Positions 44,756-53,545 of a DNA stretch of 64,000 nucleotides are shown here, one piece after another (positions within the stretch are counted from its first letter, which is position 1; each line of letters opens with the position of its first letter). The notes beneath the pieces are model-generated. The model saw only the letters and a list, made by a program, of their open reading frames with translations. It made no database searches and had not been told where the DNA came from. The stretch is from Selenomonas sputigena_A (lineage in GTDB: Bacteria > Bacillota > Negativicutes > Selenomonadales > Selenomonadaceae), in the NCBI RefSeq assembly GCF_051603425.1, contig NZ_CP194411.1, positions 1,550,001 through 1,614,000 on the forward strand. Reading direction: 5' to 3'. Made by a program: the position numbers and the translations under genes.

Positions 44756-45658
44756 ATGGCGAAAGACGATTTCAGCTTTATCATCGTGACGGGAATGTCC
44801 GGCGGCGGTAAGACGCAGGCCTGTCGCTTTATGGAGGATCTCGGCTATTTTGTGGTGGACAACCTGCCGCCGGTGTTCATCCCGAAGTTTGCGGAGCTTT
44901 GCCGCCATTCGGGAGGTCATGTGCGCCGTGTCGTGCTCGTCGTTGATACGCGCGGGCGAGAATTCTTCGACACCTTCGTGCATGTGCTCGAGGAGATGGA
45001 CAAGGCGGGCACGCCTTATGAAATGCTCTTCATGGATGCTTCGGACGAGGCGATCATACGCCGCTACAAGGAAACGCGCCGCCGTCATCCGATGGCGGCG
45101 AACGCGCGCATTTCCGACGGCATACAGAGGGAGCGCCGCCGTCTTGAATCCGTCCGCAACAAGGCGACGTACATCATCGACACGTCAGCGCTCAGGAAGG
45201 TCGATCTCAAGGAAAAGATCTGGCGCCTCTTCGGCAGCGAAGAAGGGCAGAAAATGGGCATCAATGTGCTTTCCTTCGGCTTCAAGTTCGGGATGCCGCT
45301 TGATGCCGATATGGTGCTCGACGTGCGTTTTTTGCCAAACCCTTTCTATATAGAGGAGATGCGCAGAAAGAGCGGCGCCGTCAGGGACGTGGCCGAGTAT
45401 ATCCGCAAGTGGCCGGTGACGCAGGAATTTGAGGAAAAACTCGATTCTCTGCTGGATTTTTTGATCCCGCAGTACATTAAGGAGGGCAAACCGCAGTTTG
45501 TCATTGCTGTCGGCTGTACGGGCGGTATGCACCGCAGCGTCTATATCGCCTGCCATATCTACCGCTTCCTTACGGCGCGCGGCCTCCAGGTGGAACTTGA
45601 GCACCGCGATCTCATGAAGAACGAGGTGGAGGAACATTCCGAGGAGCCGTTGGAATAG
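44756..45658 (+). CDS. rapZ: RNase adapter / nucleotide-binding protein RapZ
   Basis: A 300-residue RapZ (YvcJ). GMSGGGKT at 13–20 is the Walker A loop. DTRGREFF and the C-terminal GCTGGMHRSV are family hallmarks; the C-terminal domain binds glucosamine-6-phosphate in Escherichia coli. In Firmicutes the gene is regularly followed by yvcK and whiA, as here. In E. coli it controls glmS through small RNA decay; in Firmicutes its role is less clear and has been linked to competence and cell-wall metabolism. AGGAGGGGGAAGC precedes the start. Confidence 0.96.
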   Translation: MAKDDFSFIIVTGMSGGGKTQACRFMEDLGYFVVDNLPPVFIPKFAELCRHSGGHVRRVVLVVDTRGREFFDTFVHVLEEMDKAGTPYEMLFMDASDEAIIRRYKETRRRHPMAANARISDGIQRERRRLESVRNKATYIIDTSALRKVDLKEKIWRLFGSEEGQKMGINVLSFGFKFGMPLDADMVLDVRFLPNPFYIEEMRRKSGAVRDVAEYIRKWPVTQEFEEKLDSLLDFLIPQYIKEGKPQFVIAVGCTGGMHRSVYIACHIYRFLTARGLQVELEHRDLMKNEVEEHSEEPLE

Positions 45659-45712
45659 CCAAAGGGGAAAAGCCGGAAATTCGCAGGAATTGGGAAAGGT
45701 CCGATAAAAAGA

Positions 45713-47014
45713 ATGCATTTATTAAAATGGCTTTATCCGGGGATGCACTTCAAGCGCTGGATGCTCCTGTTCGGGGGCGGCGTCATGCTGGTGAGCCTTG
45801 GCTTGGCTCTTGTGTTCAACTATAAATATCTCGATATTATTGAAGAGGCGATTTTTCGCGCCGTCTATCTCTGGAAGGGCAGCTACGATTATGTGATCAC
45901 GACGATTGTCGGGATCGTCTTTCTCGTGCTCGGCATCACCTTGATGCTTGTTGCAACGCGCTTTGTCATTCGTTCCGTCATCAGCGTGCTCCTGCCGGAC
46001 AGCTCGGAAAAACTCGTGGATATCATCTATGAGAAGCGCCGCCTTGACAAGGGGCCGCAGGTGACGGTCATCGGAGGCGGCCATGGACTGTCGGTGCTGC
46101 TCCGCGGCATCAAGCAGGCGACGAGCAATGTGACGGCCGTCGTGACGGTCGCCGATGACGGAGGCTCCTCGGGGCGGCTTCGTGAAGAGCTCGGCATCAT
46201 TCCGCCGGGCGATCTGCGGAACTGCCTTGTCGCCCTGGCCGATACGGAGCCCTTGATGGAAAAACTCTTCCAGTACCGTTTCCAGGGAGGGACGGAGCTC
46301 AAGGGCCACAGCTTCGGCAACCTCTTCATCGCCGCCATGACGGAAGTCACGGGCGATGTGGAAAAAGCGCTCCGGCAGTCGTCAAAGGTACTCGCCGTCA
46401 AAGGGCGTGTCCTGCCCGCCTCAACAGCGCATGTGCGCCTCGACGCCGTCATGGAGGACGGCACGCTCGTCGAGGGCGAGTCGCATATTCCCGAGGTGCA
46501 CAAGCATATTCGGCGCGTGAAGCTCCATCCCGAGCATGTCGAACCCGTGGAGTCGGCGCTTGCGGCCATTCGCGAGGCGGACGTCGTCATCCTCGGCCCC
46601 GGTAGCCTCTACACGAGCATCATGCCGAACCTGCTTGTCGACGGCGTGGCGGAAACGCTGCGAAAGAGCAAGGCGCTCAAGATCTATATCTGCAACGTGA
46701 TGACGCAGCCGGGCGAGACGGACGGCTATACGGCCTCCATGCATGCAAAGGCGATCCTCGACCATGCGGGAAAAGGAGCGATCGATTATGTGCTCGTCAA
46801 TTCGGCGCCGCTGCCCTATGAAAGGGCCAATATCCTGAAACGGGAAGGAATCTGCCCCGTAGCGGTGGACGAGGATGTGCTGAATGCCCTGGGCATCGGC
46901 GTCGTAAAGGCGGATCTCGTGAACGAGGACGAGATCGTGCACCACGATCCGGAAAAACTCATGAAGAACGTAATGAAAATGGCGTACAAGCTGCATCCCT
47001 TTATCGCATCCTGA
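45713..47014 (+). CDS. yvcK: YvcK-family morphogenesis factor with N-terminal membrane spans
   Basis: A 433-residue protein. Two membrane segments (about 17–36 and 61–83) precede the YvcK/CofD-like domain, which begins with VTVIGGGHGLS (GGGHG at 121–125) and continues with VADDGGSSGRLR, PPGDLRNC and LGPGSLYTSI. Bacillus YvcK binds UDP-GlcNAc and is needed for shape on gluconeogenic carbon; it is soluble. The membrane-anchored version is thus a variation also known in other Firmicutes. Start: ATG at 45713, weak ribosome-binding sequence. Confidence 0.95.
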   Translation: MHLLKWLYPGMHFKRWMLLFGGGVMLVSLGLALVFNYKYLDIIEEAIFRAVYLWKGSYDYVITTIVGIVFLVLGITLMLVATRFVIRSVISVLLPDSSEKLVDIIYEKRRLDKGPQVTVIGGGHGLSVLLRGIKQATSNVTAVVTVADDGGSSGRLREELGIIPPGDLRNCLVALADTEPLMEKLFQYRFQGGTELKGHSFGNLFIAAMTEVTGDVEKALRQSSKVLAVKGRVLPASTAHVRLDAVMEDGTLVEGESHIPEVHKHIRRVKLHPEHVEPVESALAAIREADVVILGPGSLYTSIMPNLLVDGVAETLRKSKALKIYICNVMTQPGETDGYTASMHAKAILDHAGKGAIDYVLVNSAPLPYERANILKREGICPVAVDEDVLNALGIGVVKADLVNEDEIVHHDPEKLMKNVMKMAYKLHPFIAS

Positions 47015-47061
47015 GGCCGGATATTGCCGTCCGGTATACCAGAAGAGGAGAATCGGAATTC

Positions 47062-48003
47062 ATGGCGTTTACATCGTTTGCTTCGGAGGTGAAGAACGAC
47101 CTCGCGCGTTCCCTGCCCCGCAGGGCCTGCTGCCGCACGGCGGAACTGGCGGCGCTCCTGCGCATGGGGGCTGTTCTGACGCTGGGGAAAGGACGCTCGG
47201 TCGGACTTGCCTTTACGACGGAAAATGCGGCCGTTGCCCGCAAGGTGCTGATGCTCCTCAAAGGCTCCGCCGAAGTGCATACGGAGCTTACCGTAAGCCG
47301 TTCGCGCCGCCTGAAGAAGCGCAACAGCTACCTCGTGCGCGTCCTGCCCTCGCGCGATGTCGCCGCCTTGATGGAACGTCTCGGCCTCATGCGCGGCCTG
47401 GTGCTCAACATGGGAACGGACAGTGCGCTCCTCGAGAAAAAATGCTGCCGCAAGGCTTACCTGCGCGGCGCCTTTCTGGGCGGCGGCAGCGTCAGCCGCC
47501 CGGAGGCCGGGTATCATCTCGAGCTTGTGACGGAGAGTTTTTCCTTCGCGGATCTTCTCGTGTCCCTCCTGCGGAACATGGGGTATCCGGTGGGGCTGAC
47601 CGACCGCAAGGAGCATTACATCGTCTACGTCAAGGAGAGCGACGCCATCATCGACTTCCTGTCCTTGCTCGGCGCGGAAAAAGCGGCCGAGGCCCTTGAA
47701 GCGGCGCGCAATCTCAAGGAAGTGAAGAACCAGGTCAACCGCATCGTGAACTGCGAAACGGCAAATTTGCAGAAGGCGGTCGATGCGGCGGGACGTCAGA
47801 TTGCAGCCATCCGCGCCCTTGCGGCGACAGGCGCTCTCGCGCAGCTGGCGCCGGGGCTCAGGGAAGCGGCCGAAATGCGGCTGGCGCATCCCGATGCGAC
47901 ACTCGCCGAGCTGGCGGCGTTTCTTGGCATAGGCAAATCGGGCGTCAACCATCGGCTGCGGAAGATCGGGGCGATGGCAGGAGCCTTGGGAGGGGGAAGA
48001 TAG
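47062..48003 (+). CDS. whiA: DNA-binding protein WhiA
   Basis: A 313-residue WhiA. The N-terminal LAGLIDADG-like domain is recognised from FASEVKNDLAR, LRMGAV, CCRKAYLRGAFLGGGSVS and YHLE. The C-terminal helix-turn-helix follows NRIVNCETANLQK and ends with HPDATLAELAAFLG and KSGVNHRLRKI. WhiA is a conserved Gram-positive-type protein tied to division and metabolism control. A GAAGAGGAGAAT site precedes the start. It ends at 48003 and the deacetylase starts at the next base. Confidence 0.96.
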   Translation: MAFTSFASEVKNDLARSLPRRACCRTAELAALLRMGAVLTLGKGRSVGLAFTTENAAVARKVLMLLKGSAEVHTELTVSRSRRLKKRNSYLVRVLPSRDVAALMERLGLMRGLVLNMGTDSALLEKKCCRKAYLRGAFLGGGSVSRPEAGYHLELVTESFSFADLLVSLLRNMGYPVGLTDRKEHYIVYVKESDAIIDFLSLLGAEKAAEALEAARNLKEVKNQVNRIVNCETANLQKAVDAAGRQIAAIRALAATGALAQLAPGLREAAEMRLAHPDATLAELAAFLGIGKSGVNHRLRKIGAMAGALGGGR

Positions 48004-48810
48004 ATGAAAAAAAGAATCGTGTGCTCCGTTCTTGGGGGACTGCTTCTGCTCCTTGCAGTGTTCCTGGGCTACGCCTGGCTGCATCCGGCCAAGGGCGTGC
48101 TCGTTCTCGAGTACCACCATATTGCGGATGAGCCAGGGGAGGACGAGGCTTCCGCCATACGTTATTTTGTGCCGCCGGAGGATTTTCGGGAGCAGCTTGA
48201 TTACTTGAAGGCAGAGGGGTATGAAACGATCACCATGCTCGACTTCTCCAAGGCGGCCAAGGGAAAGGGAGAACTGCCCCCAAAGCCGCTGATCATCACG
48301 TTTGATGACGGCTATGAGGACAACTACAGCACGGCACTGCCGCTTCTCGAGGAGCGGGGGATGAAGGCAGAAGTCTACATGGTGACGAACTTCATTGGCC
48401 TCAAAGGCTATCTGACATGGGAGCAGCTTCGAGACATGCAGCAGCGCGGCATCGAGATCGGCTGCCATACCTGCGACCATCTGCCTCTCGTCGGCCTGAG
48501 CCGTGCCGAACAGGAAGCCCAGGTGCGGCTCTCCAAACTCCTGATGGAGTGGAACGGCATTCGGACGGTGTTCAGCTTCTCCTATCCGAATGGACGGTAC
48601 AATATGGAGGCGGCGGAACTTCTGCGCGAGAGCAATTACCTGACGGCTGTTACGGGCGATGCGGGCCTCAATACGTTTCAGACGGATCCGATGCTCCTGC
48701 ATCGGGTCAATGTGCCAAGACCGAAATTCGGTCTTATCGAATTTCGGCTGCGCCTTTTGAAGGCAGAGCTTTTCAGTATATTCGGCATCGATCAGCACCT
48801 TGAGCGGTGA
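48004..48810 (+). CDS. polysaccharide deacetylase (NodB domain)
   Basis: A 268-residue protein. A hydrophobic segment at residues 5–24 makes an anchor or signal, so the enzyme works outside the cytoplasm. The NodB domain has TFDDGYEDN (metal Asp and catalytic Asp) and HTCDH (metal His pair), with YPNGRYN later. Such enzymes remove N-acetyl groups from peptidoglycan, chitin-like polymers or exopolysaccharide. It follows whiA directly, preceded by GGGAGGGGGAAG inside whiA. Confidence 0.88.
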   Translation: MKKRIVCSVLGGLLLLLAVFLGYAWLHPAKGVLVLEYHHIADEPGEDEASAIRYFVPPEDFREQLDYLKAEGYETITMLDFSKAAKGKGELPPKPLIITFDDGYEDNYSTALPLLEERGMKAEVYMVTNFIGLKGYLTWEQLRDMQQRGIEIGCHTCDHLPLVGLSRAEQEAQVRLSKLLMEWNGIRTVFSFSYPNGRYNMEAAELLRESNYLTAVTGDAGLNTFQTDPMLLHRVNVPRPKFGLIEFRLRLLKAELFSIFGIDQHLER

Positions 48811-48918
48811 TGCGGGAGATGTCGGATCCTTGGCGTTTTTCATCATGCTGCTGGTCATGGGATAGAACGGCGCGGCCTGACGCTGCGTCGTTTTGAGAGA
48901 AAGGGAGTTTTCAGGAAG

Positions 48919-50250
48919 ATGAATTGCAAGGCAAAGATTATGGCATGCCTGTTGACGGCTGCAGCGGGGCTTGGCCTCACGCATGTTTCGGCGGAGGCTG
49001 CGCGCCATGCGGCAGACAGGGGTTCCGATACGATTGTCGATACGAGCGGCACGCGGGGCGCGCACGGGTTTTCCGGCAAGACAAGCGAGATCAGGACAGG
49101 TCGTACAGCGCCCGGAAGCTCGACGCTCAACCGCACGCAGAAGCATGCGTCCGAGGAAGCGGCAGCAGGTGGGAAAACCCCTGTCGTGAATCTGGCGGAC
49201 GGCTCTCTGCGCTTCAATCCCACGACGCAGGATATGCGCGAGTGGACAGTGGATACGCAGGATACGGGCGGCACGCTGATCTTCTCGGACAGCCCGGAGT
49301 ACGTCGATACGAACGGCATCCTTTACGAGGACACCGTGACGGGCGACGCGCGCGTTCTCTACTATCATCTGAACAATACGGGAGCGCGCAAGAAAGTCGC
49401 CGTCGTCCTGCAGAACGAAGGCAAGGACATCTCTGTCGTCCGGGTGACGCGCGGCGGCTCAGGACGCCCGAGCCGCGACTACCTGGAAGTGGGAAAAAGC
49501 ACGCAGCTCGCCTACTTCCAGAAAAAGCGCGACGATACCGTCTATGTCCTGAGCCAGGAAAAACGGCTTCTCGACCCGCTGATGAATGAAATCATTCTTG
49601 AGCCGGGGCAGCTTGTCTATGGCGTCTACGATTTTCACGCCACAGGTCCCGTCAAGGTTTCCGTCATCATGTATCCGGCGGTGTCCGATCCCCTGAAGTT
49701 CATCAAGCATGCACGCGTTCTGCCGAAGGATGAGCAGCGCCTGCGCGGCACCTTCCGGGGCATGGACCGCGTGATCAGCAGCAAACCCTACGACCCGGAG
49801 AAGGATGGCGTCGTCTACATTCCGATCGGCGACAATCGGCAGGACGTCTTCCGCACAGGAGTTGATGCGACGGATGGAAGCCGTGTGACGAATGTCGGCA
49901 ACTACGGCGTGCTCTACCGCATCCAGATCCCGACGGTAGGACGCGAGGCGACGCAGTACTACCTGACGCCGCTGGGCGGTGTTTATGCGGGCGCGATGAG
50001 CGTCGACTTCGGACATGGACCGAACCTCTTAGAAACGCCCGGCGGCCGAGCCTATTTCGGCGACGCGATACCGCCGGACAGCGACGCCGACCGCGCAGCG
50101 CGGCTTGCAGGCAAGGACCGGCTGAAGGAATGGGCGGAGCTCTCCGACCTCGGCAGTTACCACAGCTCCGTACAGCCGAGCTTCGAACTCTCGCCCCCCG
50201 GCGCCTCGAACCTCCCCGTGCAGATCATCCTGATGCCGGCGGGAGAGTGA
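48919..50250 (+). CDS. secreted protein of unknown function
   Basis: A 443-residue protein with a clear signal peptide: positive start, hydrophobic core (IMACLLTAAAGLGLT) and a VSA-EA type cleavage site near residue 26. The rest is mostly β-strand with no cysteine beyond the signal, including VLYYHLNNTGARKKVAVVLQ, LVYGVYDFH and VPVTI-like strands, and a low-complexity Thr/Gly/Arg-rich region at 30–85. I recognise no catalytic motif. It may be a periplasmic or surface structural protein. GAAAGGGAG lies before the ATG at 48919. Confidence 0.75.
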   Translation: MNCKAKIMACLLTAAAGLGLTHVSAEAARHAADRGSDTIVDTSGTRGAHGFSGKTSEIRTGRTAPGSSTLNRTQKHASEEAAAGGKTPVVNLADGSLRFNPTTQDMREWTVDTQDTGGTLIFSDSPEYVDTNGILYEDTVTGDARVLYYHLNNTGARKKVAVVLQNEGKDISVVRVTRGGSGRPSRDYLEVGKSTQLAYFQKKRDDTVYVLSQEKRLLDPLMNEIILEPGQLVYGVYDFHATGPVKVSVIMYPAVSDPLKFIKHARVLPKDEQRLRGTFRGMDRVISSKPYDPEKDGVVYIPIGDNRQDVFRTGVDATDGSRVTNVGNYGVLYRIQIPTVGREATQYYLTPLGGVYAGAMSVDFGHGPNLLETPGGRAYFGDAIPPDSDADRAARLAGKDRLKEWAELSDLGSYHSSVQPSFELSPPGASNLPVQIILMPAGE

Positions 50251-50356
50251 ATGCGGCGGGCGGCACATGGATCCTGCGGATAAGATTTGAAAAAGCGGCA
50301 GGAGAAACAGCCTGCTTTAAGGCTGCCCGTGGGCGGTTCCAACGATGCCGCCGCTT

Positions 50357-51409
50357 TTAGAGCCGTTCGATCAATGCCTCGACATCCTCTTCCCTCGTTG
50401 CCCAGCTTGTCGCAAGGCGCATGACGGTCGTGCCGTCCGGGAGGTTTTCCCAGAAACCCATTTCGACATGCTCTTCCAAACGCTCGCGCTGCTTTTGGTC
50501 CAGCACGAGGAAGATCTGGTTTGTCGGCGCGTCGAAGGCGAGGCGGTAGCCTTTTTGGAGGAGCGCGCTGCGGATGCGGTCGGCGGCGCGGATCGCTGTC
50601 TCGCCGCCTTTTCTGTAAAGGTCATGGGAAAAGAGTGCATCGAACTGCAGTCCCGCAATGCGCCCTTTTGCGAGGAGTGCGCCGTGCTGCTTGACGATGC
50701 TGAAGAAGTGCGGCACGGTGTTTTTCTTAGGAAAGACGACAGCTTCACCGAAGAGTGCGCCGCATTTCGTGCCGCCGATGTAAAAGGCGGTCGTGAGACG
50801 GGCGATGTCGGCGAGCGTCACGTCGTCCGCCGGACAGGCAAGCGCGTAGGCAAGACGCGCACCGTCGAGGTAGAGATGGACGCCGCCTGCGCGGCAGACG
50901 GCGCTGATGGCCTCAAGCTCTGCAAGAGAGTAGAGCGAGCCGTATTCTGTCGGCTGTGAGATGTAGACCATGCCGGGCATGACCATATGCTCGCGGTTTG
51001 CATCCTGCCGGTAAGAGGCAAGACAGCTCTCAATCTGTGAAGCCGAAATCTTGCCGGCCTTATGCGGCAGCGTCAGCACCTTGTGCCCGCCGAACTCGAT
51101 GGCGCCGGCCTCGTGGACGCTGATGTGCCCCGTCTCGGCTGCAGCAACGCCCTGGTAGGGGCGCAGGAGGGCGTCGATGACCGTGGCGTTCGCTTGTGTG
51201 CCGCCGATGAGGAAAAAAATATCCGCTTCCGGCGCATGGGCTGCCCGGCGTATTTTCGCACGCGCGGTCTCGGAATATTCGTCGAGGCCATAGCCGGGGG
51301 TCTGCTCCATATTCGTTTCTGCAAGGCGGCGGAGGATCTCGGGATGCGCGCCCTCCATATAGTCGGACGCAAAGGAAAGAGTTCGCTTGTTCTGTTTCAT
51401 AGATGGCAT
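50357..51409 (-). CDS. ltaA: low-specificity L-threonine aldolase
   Basis: A 350-residue PLP enzyme that cleaves threonine (and allo-threonine) to glycine and acetaldehyde. FASDYMEGAHPEIL at the start, FLIGGTQANAT in the cofactor site, DGARLA and the PLP-binding Lys in IGGTKCG identify the beta-eliminating lyase/threonine aldolase family. Two close ATG codons (51409 and 51400) are possible starts; GAGGAGA lies just upstream. It is read leftward, opposite to the SCIFF genes, with its own promoter at 51528. Confidence 0.9.
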   Translation of the reverse strand: MPSMKQNKRTLSFASDYMEGAHPEILRRLAETNMEQTPGYGLDEYSETARAKIRRAAHAPEADIFFLIGGTQANATVIDALLRPYQGVAAAETGHISVHEAGAIEFGGHKVLTLPHKAGKISASQIESCLASYRQDANREHMVMPGMVYISQPTEYGSLYSLAELEAISAVCRAGGVHLYLDGARLAYALACPADDVTLADIARLTTAFYIGGTKCGALFGEAVVFPKKNTVPHFFSIVKQHGALLAKGRIAGLQFDALFSHDLYRKGGETAIRAADRIRSALLQKGYRLAFDAPTNQIFLVLDQKQRERLEEHVEMGFWENLPDGTTVMRLATSWATREEDVEALIERL

Positions 51410-51527
51410 GTTCTCCTCGTTTTATGATTGGCAGCGGTTGGCATTCTGTCTGCCGAAACGGCAGCCTGCGTAGATCTTCGTCGCAGTCTATGGTGCCTTC
51501 TTTCGGGAAAGCGGCCGGGTCTTTTGC

Positions 51528-51556
51528 TATCGTACCCCGTCGGAGATTGTTCGTCA
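51528..51556 (-). promoter_or_regulatory. threonine aldolase promoter
   Basis: On the minus strand TTGACG, a 17-base spacer and TACGAT. This leaves an untranslated leader of roughly 110 bases (51410–51521) in which I see no riboswitch or attenuator that I can name. Confidence 0.65.
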
Positions 51557-51691
51557 AGCCGCCGTCCTTGTCCGGGGCTGGGCCTCTGCATCCCTTCCGG
51601 CGGCCGCATCGAGGACGGCGGAAGGAACCGGCATGGCGTTTGCTCCTGCACTGCATGGGGAAAGCCGGACAGGCATTGTCGGGGAAATCCC

Positions 51692-51720
51692 TTGCCAAGT
51701 GCGGAAAAAACAGGTAGAAT
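51692..51720 (+). promoter_or_regulatory. SCIFF operon promoter
   Basis: TTGCCA, a 17-base spacer and TAGAAT, 33 bases before the precursor start. Confidence 0.7.
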
Positions 51721-51753
51721 GAAAAGAGGCGAAACGGAAAAGGAGGTCGTATG

Positions 51754-51897
51754 ATGAAGCACATCAAGACGGTCAACAAGCCGACGCTGCAAAAGACGCT
51801 GAAGACCGGCGGCTGCGGCGAATGCCAGGCATCGTGCCAGTCGGCATGCAAGACGTCCTGCACGGTGGGCAACCAGGTTTGTGAGAGCAGGAAGTAA
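51754..51897 (+). CDS. scfA: SCIFF ranthipeptide precursor
   Basis: A 47-residue peptide of the six-cysteines-in-forty-five family. The leader begins MKHIKTVNKPTLQ; cysteines are at 21, 24, 28, 32, 36 and 43 with the usual GGCGECQ…TVGNQ context. In known members the maturase links Cys sulfur to non-α carbons of acceptor residues, making sactionine-like thioethers. AGGAGG stands 7 bases before the ATG at 51754; another ATG directly before it is too close to that site. The gene is too short for usual length cut-offs. Its biological role is undetermined in the family. Confidence 0.95.
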   Translation: MKHIKTVNKPTLQKTLKTGGCGECQASCQSACKTSCTVGNQVCESRK

Positions 51898-51901
51898 CAA
51901 G

Positions 51902-51933
51902 AAAAGACCTCTTCCTTGGGGAAGAGGTCTTTT
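51902..51933 (+). terminator. hairpin between SCIFF precursor and maturase
   Basis: A perfect 14-base stem (AAAAGACCTCTTCC with its complement), 4-base loop and trailing T. It is 4 bases after the precursor stop, so partial termination would give more precursor than maturase transcript. Confidence 0.85.
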
Positions 51934-51993
51934 CCGCATCTCGGGGAAATATGGGACGGGCTCCTTGTTTTTCCGCGTATACGGAGGACGCAA

Positions 51994-53394
51994 ATGAAAG
52001 AGAGAATCCATAAATTCGAGCAGGGAGGCTCCTTTATCCTGCTCGACGTCAACAGCGGCGCCGTCCATGTCGTGGATGAGATGGTATACGACATCATGGA
52101 CGTCTTTGACGGAACGAACGATGCGGCGGTTGTCCGGGCGCTCGCAGGGCGCTACCCGGCGGAAGAGCTGGAGGAAGCTGTTTCTGAGCTGCATGAGCTC
52201 ATGGAGATGGGCGAGCTTTTCGCGCCGGACATTGACGTGCCGCCGACCTTTGCCCAGAAGGGCCTGGTGAAATCGCTGTGCCTGATGGTCGCCCAGGACT
52301 GCAACCTGCGCTGCCGATACTGCTTCGGCGACGGCGGCAACTACGGCATGGAGCGCGCGGTCATGACGCCCGAGGTGGGATGCCGCGCCGTCGATTTCCT
52401 CATCGAAGGATCGGGGCCGCGCAGGCACTGCGAAATCGATTTCTTTGGCGGCGAACCGCTGATGAACATGAAGACGGTCAAGGCCGTGACGGAATATGTG
52501 CGGAAGCGGGAGAAAGAAACAGGCAAGGCGTTCAAGCTGACGCTGACGACGAACGGCATGCTCCTCAACGACGCCAATATCGCTTGGCTCAATGCCAACG
52601 ATTTTTCGCTCGTTCTCTCGCTCGACGGGCGCAAGGAAACGAACGATGCCATGCGCCCCGACATCGCGGGGCGGGGTACATACGAACGCATTGTGCGGAA
52701 TTTCCGGAAGTGTCTCGCGAGCCGCGCGGGCGGGGATTGGGATTACCGCGGAATCTACACCTATCTGCGCGGTACTTACACGAAGCACAATATGGATTTC
52801 ACGCAGGATGTGCTCTCGATGCACGATGCGGGCTTCGACATTCTCTCCGTCGAGCCCGTCGTCCTGAAGGACAGTCCGCTCGGCTTCGAGGAAGAGGACC
52901 TGCCGCGCCTCAGAGAGGAATACGATCGCCTCACGGAAGCCTATATGAAGCGCCGCCGCGAGGGAAGAGGCTTCTTCTTCTTCCACTTCAACATGGATCT
53001 GTCGAACGGGCCTTGTGTTGCCAAAAGGCTTTCCGGCTGCGGTGCGGGACACGAGTATTTCGCTGTCGCGGAAAACGGCGATCTCTATCCGTGCCACCAA
53101 TTCGTCGGTAGGAAGCGCTACCGGCTCGGCAGCATCTATGACGGCGTGACGGATGCGGAACTGCCGCGATACTTCCGCGAATCGCATGTCCTGAACAAGG
53201 AGAAATGCGCCGGCTGCTGGGCGCGGTTCTTCTGCAGCGGCGGCTGTCATGCCAACGCCGACCTCTTCCACGGCGATATCCGAAAGCCATATGAGGTCGG
53301 CTGCGAGATCCAAAAGAAGCGGCTCGAATGCGCGCTCTACGTGCAGGCGCTTTTGGCACTGGAAAAGGAGGAGCCCAAAGCGGCAGCGCTGTAA
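51994..53394 (+). CDS. scfB: SCIFF radical SAM maturase
   Basis: A 466-residue radical SAM enzyme that forms thioether links in the SCIFF peptide. Residues 1–85 are a PqqD-like recognition domain (FILLDVNSGAVHVVDEM, VSELHELMEMGELF). C103, C107 and C110 form the CxxxCxxC cluster motif. The SPASM region contains SGCGAGHEYFAV, LYPCHQFVG, KEKCAGCWARFFCSGGC and VGCEIQKKR, holding two auxiliary clusters. The ATG at 51994 follows CGGAGGACG; the longer in-frame start at 51916 lies in the terminator stem and is rejected. Confidence 0.95.
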   Translation: MKERIHKFEQGGSFILLDVNSGAVHVVDEMVYDIMDVFDGTNDAAVVRALAGRYPAEELEEAVSELHELMEMGELFAPDIDVPPTFAQKGLVKSLCLMVAQDCNLRCRYCFGDGGNYGMERAVMTPEVGCRAVDFLIEGSGPRRHCEIDFFGGEPLMNMKTVKAVTEYVRKREKETGKAFKLTLTTNGMLLNDANIAWLNANDFSLVLSLDGRKETNDAMRPDIAGRGTYERIVRNFRKCLASRAGGDWDYRGIYTYLRGTYTKHNMDFTQDVLSMHDAGFDILSVEPVVLKDSPLGFEEEDLPRLREEYDRLTEAYMKRRREGRGFFFFHFNMDLSNGPCVAKRLSGCGAGHEYFAVAENGDLYPCHQFVGRKRYRLGSIYDGVTDAELPRYFRESHVLNKEKCAGCWARFFCSGGCHANADLFHGDIRKPYEVGCEIQKKRLECALYVQALLALEKEEPKAAAL

Positions 53395-53396
53395 TA

Positions 53397-53433
53397 AAAA
53401 ATGGGATTGCCCCTGCAGGGCGATCCCATTTTT
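53397..53433. terminator. bidirectional terminator between scfB and ndh
   Basis: A 16-base stem with one wobble (53397–53412 with 53418–53433), 5-base loop, A-run on the left and T-run on the right. Confidence 0.9.
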
Positions 53434-53545
53434 CCATCCTGGGCGGTTCATGCCGTAATCTCGCTCGACGAAGGCCCAGCCGGGTCCGTCCGGACGGGGT
53501 CATACAATGGGCTGAGGCGTATGCAGTCGGATGTTCCAGTGCTTT

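Noticed and set aside
46816..49368. 850-codon open frame on the minus strand
   Set aside because: It lies opposite yvcK, whiA and a deacetylase, all with clear motifs. Its composition is what G/C-ending codons give on the opposite strand, and no motif or ribosome-binding site was seen.
50291..50358. AAAAGCGGC…GCCGCTTTT as a terminator between 50250 and 50357
   Set aside because: The arms are about 50 bases apart and the right arm enters the threonine aldolase stop region; too weak to call.
51397..53451. 684-codon open frame on the minus strand
   Set aside because: It is antisense to the SCIFF precursor and maturase and crosses two terminator stems and a promoter.
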